Assembly: GCF_001536285.1 (NCBI RefSeq)
Contig: NZ_FAOZ01000010.1
Coordinates: 124,001-188,000, forward strand
Source: Parafrankia irregularis
GTDB lineage: Bacteria > Actinomycetota > Actinomycetes > Frankiales > Frankiaceae
Direction: 5' to 3'
DNA length: 64,000 bases
The position numbers were made by a program, and so were the translations under genes. Positions 50,443 to 58,064 of the stretch are shown in pieces; position 1 is the stretch's first letter, and every line of letters starts with the position of its first letter. The notes under the pieces are model-generated. The model was not told where the DNA came from and ran no database searches. It was given only the letters and a program-made list of their open reading frames with translations.

Positions 50443-50770
50443 CGGCGCGACCGCCCGACAGTCTCGGCTGGACGCCGAACGGCCCGGCACTGCTCACGGA
50501 CATCGCCGCGGGCGCCTGTGCGCCGGCCAGCTGACGACACGCCCTCACCGTGTGCACGTGACATGACCAGCCGTGGCCAGATCCAGGCACCGCACCCGGC
50601 GCAAGGGCAAGTACGGACAGGAACTGGTCAGCAATGAATACGTTCGGTGCACCTCGCGGCACCCGGGTCCGCGCGCGCGGGTCTCGTACGATGTCACGGC
50701 TCGCCAAGCGACGGGTATCAGCCGGGCCGGGGTCGGTCCCGCTCCGAAGATCTTGTGGAGGTGGGCCACC
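50443..50770. other. Gap before the molybdoenzyme gene
   Basis: About 330 bp with no supported gene. A TACGAT -10-like sequence (50687-50692) is about 80 bp before the start, with no convincing -35. The end has GGAGGTGGG, the ribosome site of the following gene. Confidence 0.4.
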
Positions 50771-53104
50771 GTGGCACGCGGACCGGTGAGCGCGGATCCG
50801 GGCGACGAGCAGCTGTCGGTACGCGGCCCGGCGGCGTCGGCCGCGGGGCTGCCCGCCGTCTCCCACGCGCTGGGGCAGGCCTGGAGCCAGATGGGCGTCC
50901 GGCGGACGGTGACCACCCTGCGGCTGCTCAACCAGACGTCCGGCTTCGACTGCCCGGGCTGCGCCTGGCCGGACCCGGACCACGAGCGCCGCCACCTGGC
51001 CGAGTTCTGCGAGAACGGCGCGAAGGCGGTGGCCGAGGAGGCCACGCTTCGGCGGCTGACACCGGAGTTCTTCGCCACCCACTCGCTGACGGATCTCGCC
51101 GGCCGGTCGGGCTACTGGCTGGGCCAGCAGGGCCGCCTGACCGAGCCGATGTTCCGGCCGGCCGGTAGCGACCACTACCAGCCGATCGGCTGGGACGAGG
51201 CGTTCGGGATCATCGCCGCCGAGCTGAACGGGCTGGCGAGCCCGGACGAGGCCGCCTTCTACACCTCCGGTCGGACCAGCAACGAGGCCGCTTTCGCGTA
51301 CCAGCTGTTCGTCCGCGCGTTCGGAACGAACAACCTGCCGGACTGCTCGAACATGTGCCACGAGTCGTCCGGGGCCGCCCTCGTCGAGACGATCGGGATC
51401 GGCAAGGGCAGCGTCACCCTGGACGACCTGGAAACAGCCGACCTGGTGCTCGTCGTCGGGCAGAATCCCGGGACGAACCATCCGCGGATGCTGACCTCGC
51501 TGGAGAAGGTCAAACGGAACGGCGGCAGCATCGTCGCGGTGAACCCGCTGCCGGAGCCGTCGCTGCTGCGCTTCCGCAACCCGCAGCGGCCCGCCGGCGT
51601 CCTCGGCCGTGGCACCACCCTCGCCGACCAGTTCCTGCAGATCCGGCTGAACGGCGACCTGGCCCTGTTCCAGGCGGTGTCCCGCCGCCTGCTGGACGCG
51701 GAGGACGCGAACCCGGGCACCGTGCTCGACCACGACTTCCTCCGCGTGCACACCACCGGTTTCGAGGCCTTCGCGGCGCACCTGCGCACCCTGTCCGACG
51801 ACGAGGTACGGGCGGCCACCGGCCTGACCGACGCCGAGATCGACGAGCTGACCCGCCGGGTGCTGGCCGCCGAGCGGATCGTCGTGTGCTGGGCGATGGG
51901 CCTGACCCAGCACGCGAACTCGGTCGCCACCATCCGCGAGGTCGTCAACTTCCTGCTGCTGCGCGGCAACATCGGCCGGCCCGGCGCCGGGGTGTGCCCG
52001 GTGCGCGGGCACAGCAACGTGCAGGGCGACCGCACCATGGGCATCTGGGAGAAGATGCCGGACGCCTTCCTCGACGCGCTGGGTACCGAGTTCGCGTTCA
52101 CCCCGCCCCGTCGGCACGGCTACGACGTCGTCGACACGATCCGCGCGATGCGCGACGGCCGGGTCGGGGTCTTCGTCGGGATGGGCGGCAACTTCGTGGC
52201 CGCCGCACCCGACACCGCCGTCAGCGAGGCGGCGCTGCGCGGCTGCCGGCTCACCGTGCAGATCTCCACCAAGCTCAACCGGTCACATGTGGTCACCGGC
52301 GAGCAGGCCCTCATCCTGCCCACACTCGGCCGCACCGAGCTGGACGTCCAACCGGCCGGCCCGCAGTTCGTCACGGTCGAGGACTCCATGGGCGAGGTGC
52401 ACGCCTCCCGTGGCACGCTCACGCCGGCCGGGCCGGCACTGCGTTCCGAGGTCGCGATCGTCTGTGGGCTCGCCGCCGCCACCCTCGGGCCCACCACGCC
52501 TGTGGACTGGGCCGGCCTGGCCGCCGACTACCGGCGCATCCGTGGCCACATCGAGGCCGTGATCCCCGGGTTCGCCGACTACGAGCGGCGGGTGGCCGAG
52601 CCCGGCGGGTTCCGGCTGCCCCACCCGCCGCGGGACGGCCGGCGTTTCCCGACGCCGTCCGGTCGTGCGGTGCTGACGGTGAACGCGCTGGAGGTGCTGC
52701 GCCCACCGCCCGGTCACCTGCTGCTGCAGACGATCCGCTCGCACGACCAGTACAACACCACCATCTACGGGCTCGACGACCGCTACCGCGGTGTCCGCCA
52801 GGGCCGGCGGGTCGTCTTCGTCCACGCCGACGACCTCACCGCCGCCGGGCTGTCCGACGGACGCCGGGTGGACATCGTCAGTGTCTGGGCGGACGGCGTC
52901 GAACGCCGCGCCGAGGACTTCCGCCTCGTCGCCTACCCCACCGCCCGCGGCTGCGTCGCCGCCTACTTCCCCGAGACCAACGTTCTGGTGCCCCTGGACA
53001 GCACCGCGCGGCGCAGCAACACCCCCACCTCGAAATCCCTGGTCGTCCGGCTGGAGCCACGGCAGCCACGGCCGGCCCCGGCGCAGGATCCGGGGGCCTC
53101 GTGA
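50771..53104 (+). CDS. FdhF/YdeP-family molybdopterin oxidoreductase
   Basis: 777 residues, bis-MGD oxidoreductase. A CPGCAWPDPDHERRHLAEFC segment near the N-terminus is typical of YdeP/FdhF2; it carries Cys residues instead of a standard [4Fe-4S] CxxCxxxC. MGD-binding motifs include TSGRTSNEAAFAYQLF, NLPDCSNMCHESSG, VVGQNPGTNHPRM and PVRGHSNVQGDRTMGI. C-terminal MoCo domain includes RSHDQYNTTIYGLDDRYRGV. Family members are annotated as alternative formate dehydrogenases; redox partner and substrate need testing. GTG 50771 has GGAGGTGGG close upstream, so a longer upstream frame is rejected. Overlaps purU (GTGA). Confidence 0.92.
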   Translation: MARGPVSADPGDEQLSVRGPAASAAGLPAVSHALGQAWSQMGVRRTVTTLRLLNQTSGFDCPGCAWPDPDHERRHLAEFCENGAKAVAEEATLRRLTPEFFATHSLTDLAGRSGYWLGQQGRLTEPMFRPAGSDHYQPIGWDEAFGIIAAELNGLASPDEAAFYTSGRTSNEAAFAYQLFVRAFGTNNLPDCSNMCHESSGAALVETIGIGKGSVTLDDLETADLVLVVGQNPGTNHPRMLTSLEKVKRNGGSIVAVNPLPEPSLLRFRNPQRPAGVLGRGTTLADQFLQIRLNGDLALFQAVSRRLLDAEDANPGTVLDHDFLRVHTTGFEAFAAHLRTLSDDEVRAATGLTDAEIDELTRRVLAAERIVVCWAMGLTQHANSVATIREVVNFLLLRGNIGRPGAGVCPVRGHSNVQGDRTMGIWEKMPDAFLDALGTEFAFTPPRRHGYDVVDTIRAMRDGRVGVFVGMGGNFVAAAPDTAVSEAALRGCRLTVQISTKLNRSHVVTGEQALILPTLGRTELDVQPAGPQFVTVEDSMGEVHASRGTLTPAGPALRSEVAIVCGLAAATLGPTTPVDWAGLAADYRRIRGHIEAVIPGFADYERRVAEPGGFRLPHPPRDGRRFPTPSGRAVLTVNALEVLRPPPGHLLLQTIRSHDQYNTTIYGLDDRYRGVRQGRRVVFVHADDLTAAGLSDGRRVDIVSVWADGVERRAEDFRLVAYPTARGCVAAYFPETNVLVPLDSTARRSNTPTSKSLVVRLEPRQPRPAPAQDPGAS

Positions 53105-53973
53105 CCGCGCCCGCCGGCGCCCAGCACGGGGTGCTGCTGCTGTCCTGCCCGGACACGCCGGGCATCGTGCACGCCGTCGCCGAGCTGTTGCTGCACGAGA
53201 AGTGCACGATCGTGGCGAGCCACCAGTTCGGCAGCGCCGCCACCCGCACCTTCTACCTGCGGGTCGAGTTCGCCCACATCGACGGTTCCCGGCTCGACCT
53301 CGACGAGCTGCGGGCGCGGATCGCACCGCTGGGCGCCCGGTTCGGGATGACCTGGCGGCTGGCCGACACCGCGCATCGCACCCGCACGGTCATCATGGTC
53401 AGCAGGTTCGCGCACTGCCTCAACGACCTGCTGTTCCGGACGTCGATCGGCGAGCTGAACCTCGACGTCGTCGCGGTCGTGTCCAACCACCCCGATCTCG
53501 GCGGCATCGCCCGCCATTTCGACGCCCCGTTCCGGCACCTCCCGGTCACCCCCGCCACCAGGGCCGAGGCGGAGGCCGACCTGCTCGACCTCGTCCGCGC
53601 CGAGCAGGTCGACCTGGTCGTGCTGGCCCGCTACATGCAGATCCTCTCCCCGCGCCTGTGCGAGCAGCTCGCCGGCCGGGCGATCAACATCCACCACTCG
53701 ATGCTGCCGAGCTTCAAGGGCGCGAAGCCCTACCACCAGGCCTACGCCCGCGGGGTGAAGTTCATCGGAGCGACCGCCCACTACGTGACCGAGGACCTCG
53801 ACGAGGGCCCGATCATCGAGCAGGAGCTCATCCGGGTCGACCACACCCTCGACCCGGACCAGCTCGCCGCCCGCGGCCGCGAGGCGGAGACCCGGGCGCT
53901 GGCCCGCGCCGTGCGCTGGCACACCGAGAACCGCATCATCCTCAGCGACGGGAAGACCGTCATCCTGCACTGA
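53101..53973 (+). CDS. purU: Formyltetrahydrofolate deformylase PurU
   Basis: 290 residues. N-terminal ACT domain (about 1-80; LSCPDTPGIVHAVAELLL) and C-terminal formyl-transferase-like domain with MVSRFAHCLNDLLFR, LARYMQILSP, AINIHHSMLPSFKGAKPYHQ (catalytic Asn and His) and EDLDEGPIIEQ (Asp). Converts 10-formyl-THF to THF and formate. GTG 53101 overlaps the preceding molybdoenzyme stop, implying stoichiometric co-expression; formate from PurU could be oxidised by the FdhF-like enzyme. Confidence 0.96.
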   Translation: MTAPAGAQHGVLLLSCPDTPGIVHAVAELLLHEKCTIVASHQFGSAATRTFYLRVEFAHIDGSRLDLDELRARIAPLGARFGMTWRLADTAHRTRTVIMVSRFAHCLNDLLFRTSIGELNLDVVAVVSNHPDLGGIARHFDAPFRHLPVTPATRAEAEADLLDLVRAEQVDLVVLARYMQILSPRLCEQLAGRAINIHHSMLPSFKGAKPYHQAYARGVKFIGATAHYVTEDLDEGPIIEQELIRVDHTLDPDQLAARGREAETRALARAVRWHTENRIILSDGKTVILH

Positions 53974-54175
53974 GCCCGGCACCCGCACCGGGCGCGGCGC
54001 CCGGCTGGCGACGACACCCGCGGTCGGGGGCACACCTTGGTGCCATCGACCGACGATGACCTATACGCATCGTGACCACGCTCCTACCGTCAAGACATCC
54101 GTACTCACCGGTAGAACCCTGCGGTAACACCCGCCGGTAACCGTGCGGAGGCCTGTTCCGACGGCAGGAGAGATC

Positions 54176-55447
54176 ATGAACAGATCGGTTGGATCAGGGC
54201 GTCGAGCACGCCCGAGAGCGATGCGCCGCAAGGCGGGAGTCCTACCGTTAGCACTGGCCGTGACGGTGGCCGCGGTGCTGACGGCGTTCCCCGCCGGGCC
54301 GGCCCACGCCGACACGGCCCCTGCTCCCGGGTCGGTCGTCCCGGACGAGGACCCCTTCTACGACGCCCCCGCGGACATCGCCTCCTACCAACCCGGCGAG
54401 GTCGTGGCCACCAGACCGGTCACGCCCAAGGGCCTGACCGGCGTCAATGCCTGGCAGATCTCCTTCCGCACCAACGACGCCCACGACTCCCCCGAGCTCG
54501 CCGTCGCCACCCTGCTCGAGCCGAGAACACCCTGGCGTGGCACCGGTCCTCGGCCGGTCGTGTCCGTCCAGGTCGCCGAGGACTCCACCGGCACCCAGTG
54601 CGCCCCGTCGTACGGGCTGGCGTCCGGCAACGGAGTGGGCGCGATCATCGCCACCGGATCGGCGCAGCCGATCCTCGACCGGGGCTGGGCAGCGGTCCTG
54701 CCCGACTTCGAAGGCGCTGCCTCCGCCTTCATGGACGGACTACTGGCCGGCCATGTCGTGCTGGACAGCATCCGTGCCACCAGGAACGCGGGCCTGGGCG
54801 GCGTGGGAACGACCAACCCATGGGCGATCGAGGGCTATTCCGGCGGAGCCCAGGCCACCGGCTGGGCCGCTCAGCTACAGCGTTCCTATGCCCCTGACGT
54901 CCAGCTCGTGGGAGCGGCGATAGGCGGCATTCCCGCCGACCCGGCCGCGGTCAGCCGGTACATCGACGGCGGTCTGGTCGCCGGCTTCGTCTTCGCGGCC
55001 ACCGCCGGCTTCGACAGCCAGTACCCGGAGGCTGGCATAAGTGCAATCCTGAACGCCGCGGGCAGAAAGGCGATGGCCAATGCCCGCGGTATCTGCATCA
55101 CTGATCTGCTCGTCAGGTTCGCCTTCAGGAAGCTGGCCGACCACACCACGGTGCGCGACCCACTGGCCGTACCCTCGGTGGCTCGCGTCCTGGCCGCCAA
55201 CACTCTTGGTGCCGCGCCCCCCACGATGCCGATCTACGACTACCACGCCAACACCGACGAGATCGTTCCGGTCGCCCAGGACAACACTCTCGTGAGCCGC
55301 TGGTGCGCCGCCGGGGCCACGGTCCACACCGTCCGCGACCTCATCGGTGAACACGCCCTCGAGGCCATCGTCCGCCAGAACGACAAACTCGCCTTCCTCT
55401 CCGACCGTTTCAGCGGGCGAGCTCCCACGAACACCTGCCCACGCTGA
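54176..55447 (+). CDS. Secretory lipase (LIP family)
   Basis: 423 residues. Signal peptide: RR-rich start, GVLPLALAVTVAAVLTAFPA, likely cut after AHA. Mature alpha/beta hydrolase with nucleophile GYSGGAQATGWAA (GxSxG), Asp in YDYHANTDEIVP and His in IGEHALEA. Belongs to the fungal/actinobacterial secretory lipase (PF03583-like) group, acting on triglycerides or other esters outside the cell. ATG 54176 preceded by GGCAGGAGAG; the frame starts earlier but has no better site. Ends before a terminator hairpin. Confidence 0.92.
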   Translation: MNRSVGSGRRARPRAMRRKAGVLPLALAVTVAAVLTAFPAGPAHADTAPAPGSVVPDEDPFYDAPADIASYQPGEVVATRPVTPKGLTGVNAWQISFRTNDAHDSPELAVATLLEPRTPWRGTGPRPVVSVQVAEDSTGTQCAPSYGLASGNGVGAIIATGSAQPILDRGWAAVLPDFEGAASAFMDGLLAGHVVLDSIRATRNAGLGGVGTTNPWAIEGYSGGAQATGWAAQLQRSYAPDVQLVGAAIGGIPADPAAVSRYIDGGLVAGFVFAATAGFDSQYPEAGISAILNAAGRKAMANARGICITDLLVRFAFRKLADHTTVRDPLAVPSVARVLAANTLGAAPPTMPIYDYHANTDEIVPVAQDNTLVSRWCAAGATVHTVRDLIGEHALEAIVRQNDKLAFLSDRFSGRAPTNTCPR

Positions 55448-55458
55448 CAGCCCGCCTC

Positions 55459-55486
55459 CTCCCGCCGGCCCGGCGGCCGGCGGGAG
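55459..55486. terminator. GC-rich hairpin between convergent lipase and LLM genes
   Basis: CTCCCGCCGGCC and GGCCGGCGGGAG arms (12 bp, perfect) with loop CGGC; 12 bp after the lipase stop. Usable by both genes. Confidence 0.8.
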
Positions 55487-55533
55487 CCAGCGGTCGGCCG
55501 GAGGCAGAGGTCGGCCGGAGGTGGAGGTAAAGG

Positions 55534-56445
55534 TCAGGCGGCGGTGGCCAGCTCGCCCAGCAGGGCGCGGGTGCGGGCGGCGTCCGGGCCGGAGAACGCG
55601 GCGGCGACGAAGTCGGTGACGCCGGCGTCGCCGAACTCCTCAATCCGGGCGCGCACCGACTTCTCGTCGCCGATCAGCGCGATGTCCGCCGGGCCGGTGA
55701 CCCCCTCACGGTCGAGCATGGCCCGGTAGGACGGCAGCGTTCCGTACACCTCGAACTCACGGGCGGCCCGCTCACGCGCGGCTTCGGTGTCGTCGGTGAC
55801 AGCCACCGGCAGCATCGCCACGACCCGGGCCGGTGGCCGCCCGGCCTCGGACGCGGCCGTCTGCAGCGTCGGCATGACGTGGTCACGAACTGTGGACACG
55901 CCGGTCATCCACAGCACGGTGCCGTCGACCCGGGCGCCGGCCAGCCGCAGCATCTTCGGCCCGAGTGCCGCGACCAGCACCGGTACCCGGCCCACCCGGG
56001 GCGTGGTGAGGCCGGCGACGGCCCGTACCGTCTCGCGCCTGACGTCGACCGGCTCGCCGTCGAGCAGCGGCAGCAGCGCGTCCAGATAGTCGGAAAGGTG
56101 CCGCAGCGGGCGGTCGAAGCTGTAGCCGAGCATGTCCTCGATGACGATCCGGTGCGACAGCCCGATGCCCAGGGTGAGGCGCCCGCTCACCGCGAGTGCC
56201 GTGGTCAGCGCCTGCTGCGCGAGCGTCACCGGATGGCGCGGGAACGTCGGCACGACCGCGGTGCCGACCTCGATGCCGGGGACCTGGCTGCCGGCGACCG
56301 CCAGGGCGGTCAGCGCGTCCAGCCCGAAGATGTTCGACAACCACGCGGACTGCATACCGTTCGCCGCCGCGTCGGCGAGCTCGTCGCGCAGCCGTGTGAG
56401 CGCGTCCGGTCCGCGGGAATCCGTGAGGGTGATACCGATACGCAT
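55534..56445 (-). CDS. LLM-class (F420-type) oxidoreductase
   Basis: 303 residues. Bacterial luciferase-like TIM barrel: MRIGITLTD start, AWLSNIFGLDALTALAVAGS, IEVGTAVVPTFPRHPVTLAQ, SGRLTLGIGLSHRIV and VPVLVAALGPKMLRLAGA. VSTVRDHVMPTLQTAASEAG is a C-terminal helix. Likely uses F420 or FMN; substrate unknown. The start ATG 56445 is the conserved family position; a longer frame upstream is not supported. Confidence 0.9.
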   Translation of the reverse strand: MRIGITLTDSRGPDALTRLRDELADAAANGMQSAWLSNIFGLDALTALAVAGSQVPGIEVGTAVVPTFPRHPVTLAQQALTTALAVSGRLTLGIGLSHRIVIEDMLGYSFDRPLRHLSDYLDALLPLLDGEPVDVRRETVRAVAGLTTPRVGRVPVLVAALGPKMLRLAGARVDGTVLWMTGVSTVRDHVMPTLQTAASEAGRPPARVVAMLPVAVTDDTEAARERAAREFEVYGTLPSYRAMLDREGVTGPADIALIGDEKSVRARIEEFGDAGVTDFVAAAFSGPDAARTRALLGELATAA

Positions 56446-56734
56446 GATGACTCCGTCCGTCGCCGATCGTCTCGCCGTCGTGTCCGTGCCGGTTCCAGTT
56501 CCGTTCCCGATCGTCTCGCCACCCGCAGCACACAGCACACCGGCCACCCAAGATGCCGCGATAACCCCCGCCGGCGCACCACTATGTACACGGTGCGCCC
56601 ACATCGCTCCACAGGAGACACGCCCGGGGGCAGTTCACCCAAAGTATGATCCGGACGTCAGCGCGGGGTACGCCGTGATACCGAAAACGGCTTTCCACAC
56701 AAAGCAATCGCGGGCGGAGACGGGGGGATTGTCG

Positions 56735-57334
56735 ATGTTCCATGGACGCACCGGCGACGAGCTGCCCGCCGACGACCTGGGCCCTGACGACCTGGGCGCG
56801 CTCACCAGGACAATGGCCGACATCGAGCACCTCGCGCGCAGCGGTTCCGCGCTCGCGGCACAGGCCGAGGGCCAGTTCGTCGCCGCACCCGGTCTGGTCG
56901 AGCTCGCCGACACCGAGTGCCTCGACGGCCCGTCCGGCCTGCGGCCCTGGCTGGATGACCTGCGGGCCGCGCGAGAGGCCGGCCGCGACGAGAGAGACGT
57001 CGCCGCCGGCATCGCCGCCTGGCGCCTGCGGGCCGAGAGCACTCGCGAGATCGTGCGGACCATGGTCGACACCAACGACAGGGTCATCCGGGAGTCGACC
57101 GCGCTCATGAGCGAGCTGCGCCACCGCCTGGAGGGCTTCCAGGTCAAGGCGGGCCATCTCGGCGTCGCCGAGGAGCCGGAGCTGTTCCGGCTGCATGCCG
57201 CGGCGCAGGAGGCACTGGGTCGGCCACCGGTCGACCTGGGCCCGGCCGCCCGGCTGGTCGCGGAGTACGTCGCGGCCGTTAACCGGCACGGCCCGGACGC
57301 ACCGGATGCGCCCGCCAGTCCCGGGGCGCGCTGA
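56735..57334 (+). CDS. Helical protein of the PknG locus
   Basis: 199 residues, no known family. Predicted mostly alpha-helical, with long charged helices (GALTRTMADIEHLARSGSAL; RLRAESTREIVRTMVDTNDR; LMSELRHRLEGFQVKA). No transmembrane segment. Start ATG 56735 is 8 bases after a GGGGGGA run. The stop overlaps the FHA gene (TGATG), so it belongs to the PknG operon. Possibly a scaffold or regulator, unproved. Confidence 0.78.
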   Translation: MFHGRTGDELPADDLGPDDLGALTRTMADIEHLARSGSALAAQAEGQFVAAPGLVELADTECLDGPSGLRPWLDDLRAAREAGRDERDVAAGIAAWRLRAESTREIVRTMVDTNDRVIRESTALMSELRHRLEGFQVKAGHLGVAEEPELFRLHAAAQEALGRPPVDLGPAARLVAEYVAAVNRHGPDAPDAPASPGAR

Positions 57335-57942
57335 TGCCCGACGCGCCCGCGACACTGCGCCATCCGCGCTGCCCGGTCTGCGGCACCACGCGCCAGCAGG
57401 AGGAGCCGTTCTGCCTCGGCTGCCGGTTCGAGTTCGCCACCGGCAACCCGCCCCGGCCCCCGCGCCCGCCGCAGCCGCCCCGGCTGGTTCCTTTCCGCAG
57501 AAGGCGCTGGGAGCTGCACATCGAGGCCGATCGCGGGTACTACGACTCGCTCAGGCAGGATCCGGTCTTTCCCACCCCCCCGCCACCGATCCACGTCGCG
57601 CCGCTGCGGGCCGCGGTCGTCGTGCTGGGCTCGCGCCCGTCATCGCGCTTTCGCACCCAGGGGGTCGATCTCGTGAAGCCCCCGCCGGACCCGGGCATGT
57701 CGGCGTCCCACGCACAGCTCGACCTCCAGTACGACGGGCGGTACCTGCTGCATGACCTCGGTTCTCTCAACGGCATCCGGCTGCAGCCCGGCCACCCGAG
57801 GCTGGGCCGGGAGGAGTCCGTCTGGCTGCGCGACGGTGACCAGTTCTTCCTCGGTTCCTGGACCAGGGTGACCGTCCGCCACAGCTGGGATCCGCCGGCC
57901 CCGCCGAGCCCGGAGGGCAGCGAACGCCCCACCCGCGCCTGA
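57334..57942 (+). CDS. Zinc-ribbon/FHA-domain protein
   Basis: 202 residues. N-terminal zinc ribbon with CPVCGTT and FCLGCRFEF, a Pro-rich linker (PPRPPRPPQPPR), then a C-terminal FHA domain: GSRPSSRFRTQG, PGMSASHAQLDL and LHDLGSLNGIRLQPG (conserved Ser, His, Asn). FHA domains bind phosphothreonine; in mycobacteria the FHA protein GarA is a PknG substrate and controls glutamate metabolism. This is not GarA-length (about 160) and may be a related adaptor. Upstream coupled with the helical protein; followed by the short leader ORF and pknG. Confidence 0.88.
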   Translation: MPDAPATLRHPRCPVCGTTRQQEEPFCLGCRFEFATGNPPRPPRPPQPPRLVPFRRRRWELHIEADRGYYDSLRQDPVFPTPPPPIHVAPLRAAVVVLGSRPSSRFRTQGVDLVKPPPDPGMSASHAQLDLQYDGRYLLHDLGSLNGIRLQPGHPRLGREESVWLRDGDQFFLGSWTRVTVRHSWDPPAPPSPEGSERPTRA

Positions 57943-57998
57943 GACACCGCACCGAGCCGTCGCGCCCCGGAGCGAATCAGGAAAGGACCAGTTCTGAT

Positions 57999-58064
57999 AT
58001 GACTCTCCGCGTCAGATCGGCACGATTCCGGGGGTTGGCGATGTCCGGGGAACCTCGGCCATGA
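57999..58064 (+). CDS. Possible 21-aa leader ORF before pknG
   Basis: ATG 57999 follows AGGAAAGGA by nine bases, similar to the GGAAGGACC site before the VWA gene. The frame encodes 21 residues beginning MTLRVRSARFRGLAMSGEPR and stops in ATGA overlap with the pknG start. The pknG start itself has a weak site, suggesting that translation of this ORF feeds into it. Confidence 0.45.
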   Translation: MTLRVRSARFRGLAMSGEPRP

